A stretch of 57,486 nt of DNA from contig JBDVXK010000027.1 in the NCBI GenBank assembly GCA_039964455.1, positions 1 through 57,486 of the forward strand, in the 5' to 3' direction. Source of the stretch: CALJFL01 sp039964455. GTDB lineage: Bacteria > Pseudomonadota > Gammaproteobacteria > Pseudomonadales > Halieaceae. Made by a program: the position numbers and the translations under genes. The stretch's first letter is position 1. Every line of letters starts with the position of its first letter. Shown in pieces: positions 54,280 through 57,486 of this stretch. Under the pieces are notes generated by a model. That model was not told the DNA's origin and did not search any database. It saw only the letters and a program-made list of their open reading frames with translations.

Positions 54280-54732
54280 CTAGTCCTTGTTGCGATCATA
54301 GCGCAGGAACGGCGTAAGGTGCGCAACCCTGTCGTATAAGCGCCGCCCCGAATAATTGAAGTGCTGGGTATGCCAGTAGACAGACGGTGCACCTGCCGCG
54401 TCGGCCGCCATATAAACAGCCTCAATTAATGCGCGGCCAGCACCGGTGCCACGCACGGTCTTATCGACATAGAGGTCTTGCAGATAGCAAACGTCCTCAA
54501 TCGACCAGCAACTGCGATGAAAGAGGTAATGAGTCAGGCCTACCGGTTTTCCATCTACCAAAGCTATAAGGCCGTTATATTCGCGATCAGCGTCTGACAA
54601 TAGTCGCGAGAATGTCGACGTAAAAACCTCCTTTGGCAATGTGCTCTCATAGAATTCGAGGTAAAGGCGCCACAAACGGCGCCACTCGTGTTCATCACTG
54701 GCCATAACTGGCCGAATTTCGATTACTGACAT
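54280..54732 (-). CDS. GNAT-family N-acetyltransferase
   Basis: A 150-residue acetyl-CoA-dependent transferase. The acetyl-CoA-binding motif is DLYVDKTVRGTGAGRALIEAV, followed by the VYWHTQHFNYSGRRLYDRV segment common in diamine/amino-acid acetyltransferases of this family. The acceptor is unknown. Starting at the ATG at 54732 places GGAG six bases upstream. It is transcribed into the YdcF-like gene. Confidence 0.92.
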   Translation of the reverse strand: MSVIEIRPVMASDEHEWRRLWRLYLEFYESTLPKEVFTSTFSRLLSDADREYNGLIALVDGKPVGLTHYLFHRSCWSIEDVCYLQDLYVDKTVRGTGAGRALIEAVYMAADAAGAPSVYWHTQHFNYSGRRLYDRVAHLTPFLRYDRNKD

Positions 54733-54851
54733 AAAAAACTCCACCGGCAGTTACCGTCAACTGAAAGTTGCTAGATTAGCATCCCTGATTGCATCCCGCG
54801 GCAATTGAACGGTAAGCTCTGCCCATCATTATTCCTGCAAAGGAGGTCGAC

Positions 54852-55232
54852 ATGGCATTTGTCGCGCTGGTTACATTACTGATTCTGTTCCAATACGCTT
54901 TTTTCATGGGCCTGTGTGGCAAAGCGAGAGCTGAGTCTGGATTAAAGGCCCCGGCTGTTGTGGGCGATGAAAGCTTCGAGCGAGCCTACCGGGTGCAGAT
55001 GAACACGTTGGAGCAGATGGTTGTTACCTTGCCCGCCATGTGGGTGTGTGCGAACTTTTTTATGCCTTTGGTGGCAGCCTTGCTTGGGCTGGCATTCTTT
55101 ATTGGGCGTATCCTCTACCGTACCACCTATGTAAAAGATCCTGCATCACGGGGGCCCGGTATGATGATCGGCTTCCTGGCTAATATTGGACTTTTGCTTT
55201 GCGGCCTATGGGGCGTCGTAACCCAGCTGTGA
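54852..55232 (+). CDS. MAPEG family membrane protein
   Basis: A 126-residue integral membrane protein with four predicted helices. The family signature ERAYRVQMNTLEQMVVTLPAMW (helix 2) and the RILYRTTYVKDPASRGPG loop are present. MAPEG proteins are glutathione- or eicosanoid-linked; the bacterial substrates are mostly unknown. A strong AAGGAGGT site precedes the ATG, suggesting efficient translation. Confidence 0.92.
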   Translation: MAFVALVTLLILFQYAFFMGLCGKARAESGLKAPAVVGDESFERAYRVQMNTLEQMVVTLPAMWVCANFFMPLVAALLGLAFFIGRILYRTTYVKDPASRGPGMMIGFLANIGLLLCGLWGVVTQL

Positions 55233-55268
55233 CCTTTAAGGCCGGGCCTCATAGGCAGGATTTATATA

Positions 55269-56006
55269 ATGGATGGCTATAAGCGCATACGAGCTAGGCG
55301 GAATCACCCCAAAAAAACCGCTATCTGGCATACCATCACCTATGTAGTTCTGCTTACATTAGTCGCCAGCAGGACTGCCGCCACAACGCTGGAGCAAGGC
55401 TACGAGGCCATTAACCAGGGCAACCCTGGTGAAGCTATCGCTATCTGGGAAGAGCTGGCCACTGCCGGCGATCAAACAGCGCAGCTCAACCTTGCAGAGC
55501 TCTACCGGGAGGGCAAACTGATTCCCAACGATGATAGCTTGGCGGTTGAGTGGTATAGCATGGCGGCCAGACAAGGCTCGGGCACAGCACGCTATTACCT
55601 GCTGTTAATGCGAGAAAATAATCGCGCTACGGACGAAGATTTGAATTTTGCCTTTGCAATCGAGAATATGGAAAGTCAAGGCTCCTCGGCCGAATCCCAG
55701 ACGCGGAAAACGCAGGCCCGAGAATGGATTCAACGGGTCTCTCCTGACACTGTAATGCTGCAACTGCTCGGCTCGTCAAACGAGCGGGCATTGCACCATT
55801 ATGCGGATGAGCATCTGGCCGACATCCAGCCCCCTGTGCGGGTACTGCCTACGCGAGTAAAGAACCAGGACTGGTACCTGCTGGTCATGGGACCATTCCC
55901 AAACAAAGATAAAGCTAATCAGGTTATCGGCTCGCTACCACCGGAAATACGCTCCAATAAACCATGGATTCGCTCCACAGACTCCATTCAGCAACTGCAG
56001 CCCTAG
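55269..56006 (+). CDS. Sel1-repeat and SPOR-domain protein
   Basis: A 245-residue exported or membrane-anchored protein. A hydrophobic N-terminal segment (about residues 20-40) is followed by one or two Sel1/TPR-like repeats (AINQGNPGEAIAIWEELATAGDQTAQLNLAELYREG) and a C-terminal SPOR-like domain (VMLQLLGSSN, then DWYLLVMGPFPNKDKANQVI). SPOR domains bind denuded peptidoglycan glycans, so a septal or wall-linked role is likely. Confidence 0.82.
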   Translation: MDGYKRIRARRNHPKKTAIWHTITYVVLLTLVASRTAATTLEQGYEAINQGNPGEAIAIWEELATAGDQTAQLNLAELYREGKLIPNDDSLAVEWYSMAARQGSGTARYYLLLMRENNRATDEDLNFAFAIENMESQGSSAESQTRKTQAREWIQRVSPDTVMLQLLGSSNERALHHYADEHLADIQPPVRVLPTRVKNQDWYLLVMGPFPNKDKANQVIGSLPPEIRSNKPWIRSTDSIQQLQP

Positions 56007-56134
56007 CGTCTGGGGGTGATTAAAGCCTGATCTAATTCACACTTTTCGGCTATCGAATGACTCCTTGTTCTTTATCGCGCGCTGACGTGTTAACATCCGC
56101 CGAACGGGGCTCCAAAGTTTAAGTATAAAACAAA

Positions 56135-56929
56135 GTGTCTTTAATCCGCTCTCCAGGCCGATTACTCGGTGGCGTCTACCTGATTGCAGGCGCTTTGCTG
56201 TCCCCGACGCATTTATCAGCACAAAATATCTCGGTTGCGACTGGCGCTCAAATCTCGTTGGGAGCCGGCTCTTTGGATGCAGCTTGCGGCGACCTTGACG
56301 TCGCGGGTAGCTTCTCTGTCGGCAGCGGTACAGCGACCAGCCTACGAAACGTAACCATAAACTCGGGCACCATTAATGGTGGGAGCGGCAGCATCAACCT
56401 GTCGGGTGATTGGACCAATCAAGGTACGTTTACCCCTCAAAGCGGCACTGTAAACATTACCGATGGCTGTGGCACCACCGCGTCCAGACTTATCGGGGAT
56501 AGCACCTTCAACCGCTTCACGGCGTCGACTGCCATTGGCAGGCAATTGGAGCCCGCCAGTGGATCCGTGCAAACCTTCACTGGGGGACTGACCCTGAGTG
56601 GCGCAGCTTCAAATCGGCTTTTGATCAGAACAAGTTCCCCAGGTGCAAGCGCGCAATTCGTGCTCAATCAGGGCGCATCACAGAGTATTTCGGCCGTCGA
56701 TGTGCAGGACATCGACTCCAGTGCCGGTGAAACAATTGCTCCGGGGCCCCCTCAGCGTTTCAATTCAGTGAATTCCGGCAACAACACCAACTGGTTTATC
56801 TCTGCGATCAAAGAGATTGTTCCGGTGACTACCCTGCCCGCTCCGTTACTCGCCATCCTGGCACTTCTAATGCTGATATTAGGTAATAGGGCTAGGATGC
56901 CTGCAGCGCAAAGGCCATCGAATAAGTGA
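56135..56929 (+). CDS. Exported Gly/Ser/Thr-rich protein with CTERM-like sorting tail
   Basis: A 264-residue protein beginning with GTG. A signal peptide ends near LSAQN. The middle is a low-complexity beta-rich repeat region (VTINSGTINGGSGSINLSGDW) like filamentous surface proteins. The C-terminus has VTTLPAPLLAILALLMLIL then NRAR: a short motif, a helix and a basic tail, resembling IPTL/PEP-CTERM sorting signals. No sortase-like gene is visible. The stop TGA overlaps the next gene's GTG. The function is unrecognised. Confidence 0.7.
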   Translation: MSLIRSPGRLLGGVYLIAGALLSPTHLSAQNISVATGAQISLGAGSLDAACGDLDVAGSFSVGSGTATSLRNVTINSGTINGGSGSINLSGDWTNQGTFTPQSGTVNITDGCGTTASRLIGDSTFNRFTASTAIGRQLEPASGSVQTFTGGLTLSGAASNRLLIRTSSPGASAQFVLNQGASQSISAVDVQDIDSSAGETIAPGPPQRFNSVNSGNNTNWFISAIKEIVPVTTLPAPLLAILALLMLILGNRARMPAAQRPSNK

Positions 56930-57486
56930 CAGCTTCGCATTTCCACAAAGATAACCGATGGCTGAGAAAAACCAAATTGGCCCTGGCCGTCTCAGCGGCT
57001 CTCTCGGTGGGGCCAATTTCAGCCCAAGACGTGGACATCCAGCCCGGAGCTGGCGGCGCCGTCAATATCCGTGGACCGGTCCGGCTACCGGACGTTAATG
57101 CAACTCCAGATAATACAGAGGGGCTTTGCTACGACCCTGGCACTGGTCAAATTACTAATTGCGCGCCAGGTACAGGAACGGGAGCTACTGGACCGACCGG
57201 GCCGACGGGGCCGACCGGAGCAACTGGTGCTACCGGGGCAACTGGTGCACAAGGGGTTCAGGGGCCTACTGGCCCCGGGGGAGCGGGCTCGGTGGGTCCA
57301 ACAGGTCCGCAGGGTGAACCTGGCCCCACGGGCCCTCAGGGTATTCAAGGCCCGACAGGTGCGGACGGCAATACCGTACTCTATGGCGACGTCCCGCCAA
57401 CGACAGAAGGCGTAGACGGTAATTTCTATATCGACACGTTCACTGACGTACTCTATGGGCCTAAATTAGGCGGGACCTGGCCCACC
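56926..57486 (+). CDS. Collagen-like repeat protein, 3' end beyond window
   Basis: The frame is open from the GTG at 56926 (overlapping the preceding TGA as GTGA) to the last base, 187 codons. A Sec signal peptide ends near ISAQD. A Cys-containing segment is followed by about 45 residues of Gly-X-Y repeats (GATGPTGPTGPTG and similar, rich in Thr, Pro and Gln) and then GDGNT-type sequence reading NTVLYGDVPPTTEG and LYGPKLGGTWP, a motif often seen after collagen-like stalks. Probably a surface filament or adhesin. The C-terminus is missing, so length and anchor are unknown. Confidence 0.8.
   Translation, partial: MTASHFHKDNRWLRKTKLALAVSAALSVGPISAQDVDIQPGAGGAVNIRGPVRLPDVNATPDNTEGLCYDPGTGQITNCAPGTGTGATGPTGPTGPTGATGATGATGAQGVQGPTGPGGAGSVGPTGPQGEPGPTGPQGIQGPTGADGNTVLYGDVPPTTEGVDGNFYIDTFTDVLYGPKLGGTWPT

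Noticed and set aside
57071..57415. Plus-strand frame rich in Arg/Gln at the right edge
   Set aside because: The collagen-like frame starting at 56926 covers the same bases, has a signal peptide and Gly-X-Y periodicity, and stays open to the window end.

Overview
The window looks like a chromosomal segment of a marine, respiratory gammaproteobacterium, probably of the Halieaceae/OM60-NOR5 or a related lineage. This is an inference from gene content: the rpsF-rpsR-membrane protein-rplI-dnaB and rnr-rlmB blocks, an Anbu proteasome-like gene set, a lambda P-like gene next to dnaB, abundant c-type cytochromes, and c-di-GMP proteins. No phage integrase, transposase, rRNA or CRISPR array is visible. 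Coding density is very high. No gene-free stretch exceeds 300 bases except 34183-34459 (taken up by a large palindrome) and 41477-41882 (which holds a tRNA gene).

Layout. 1-5.1 kb: a folded intergenic repeat, glyA (minus), then a UDP-glucose/GDP-mannose dehydrogenase, ettA and a PilZ protein (plus). 5.1-28.7 kb: thirteen consecutive minus-strand genes, many with overlapping stop and start codons. In transcription order they are: a lipoprotein with Sel1 and caspase-like domains; a thrombospondin-type-3 repeat autotransporter; gdhA; an 827-residue FAD / cyclic-nucleotide-binding / four [4Fe-4S] fusion protein; a cytochrome b-like membrane protein; an FHA-like/membrane-anchored decaheme protein; a double-GlcG lipoprotein; an outer-membrane beta-barrel; a decaheme cytochrome with LVIVD repeats; a pentaheme cytochrome; and a PP2C phosphatase / double-FHA / PP2C phosphatase trio, all tail-anchored. 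A membrane-bound Ser/Thr kinase (29.5-31.0 kb) and radA follow upstream.

I read the 5.1-23.7 kb block as a candidate electron conduit running from cytosolic NAD(P)H through FAD and Fe-S, then a cytochrome b, then about 25 c-type hemes, to an outer-membrane barrel. It is physically linked to a Ser/Thr phosphorylation circuit of kinase, phosphatases and FHA readers. This is the best candidate in the window for an undescribed system; the function is inference from domain content and gene order.

32.4-41.5 kb: replication and translation. A DnaT-like protein with three DnaT domains overlaps a lambda P-like helicase-loader gene, and both converge on dnaB across a 203-bp near-palindrome. Then come rplI, a membrane protein, rpsR and rpsF (with an S6:S18 leader and promoter), rlmB and rnr. 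41.6-46.0 kb: tRNA-Leu(CAG) and the Anbu proteasome-like gene, convergent with a Zn-peptidase / alpha-E / ATP-grasp operon. 46.2-57.5 kb: a cytosolic molybdopterin oxidoreductase, a LemA/M48 peptidase pair, a minimal AraC-type regulator, a 7TM diguanylate cyclase, YdcF-like, GNAT, MAPEG and Sel1-SPOR proteins. At the right edge a CTERM-like exported protein overlaps a collagen-like repeat protein that runs off the window.
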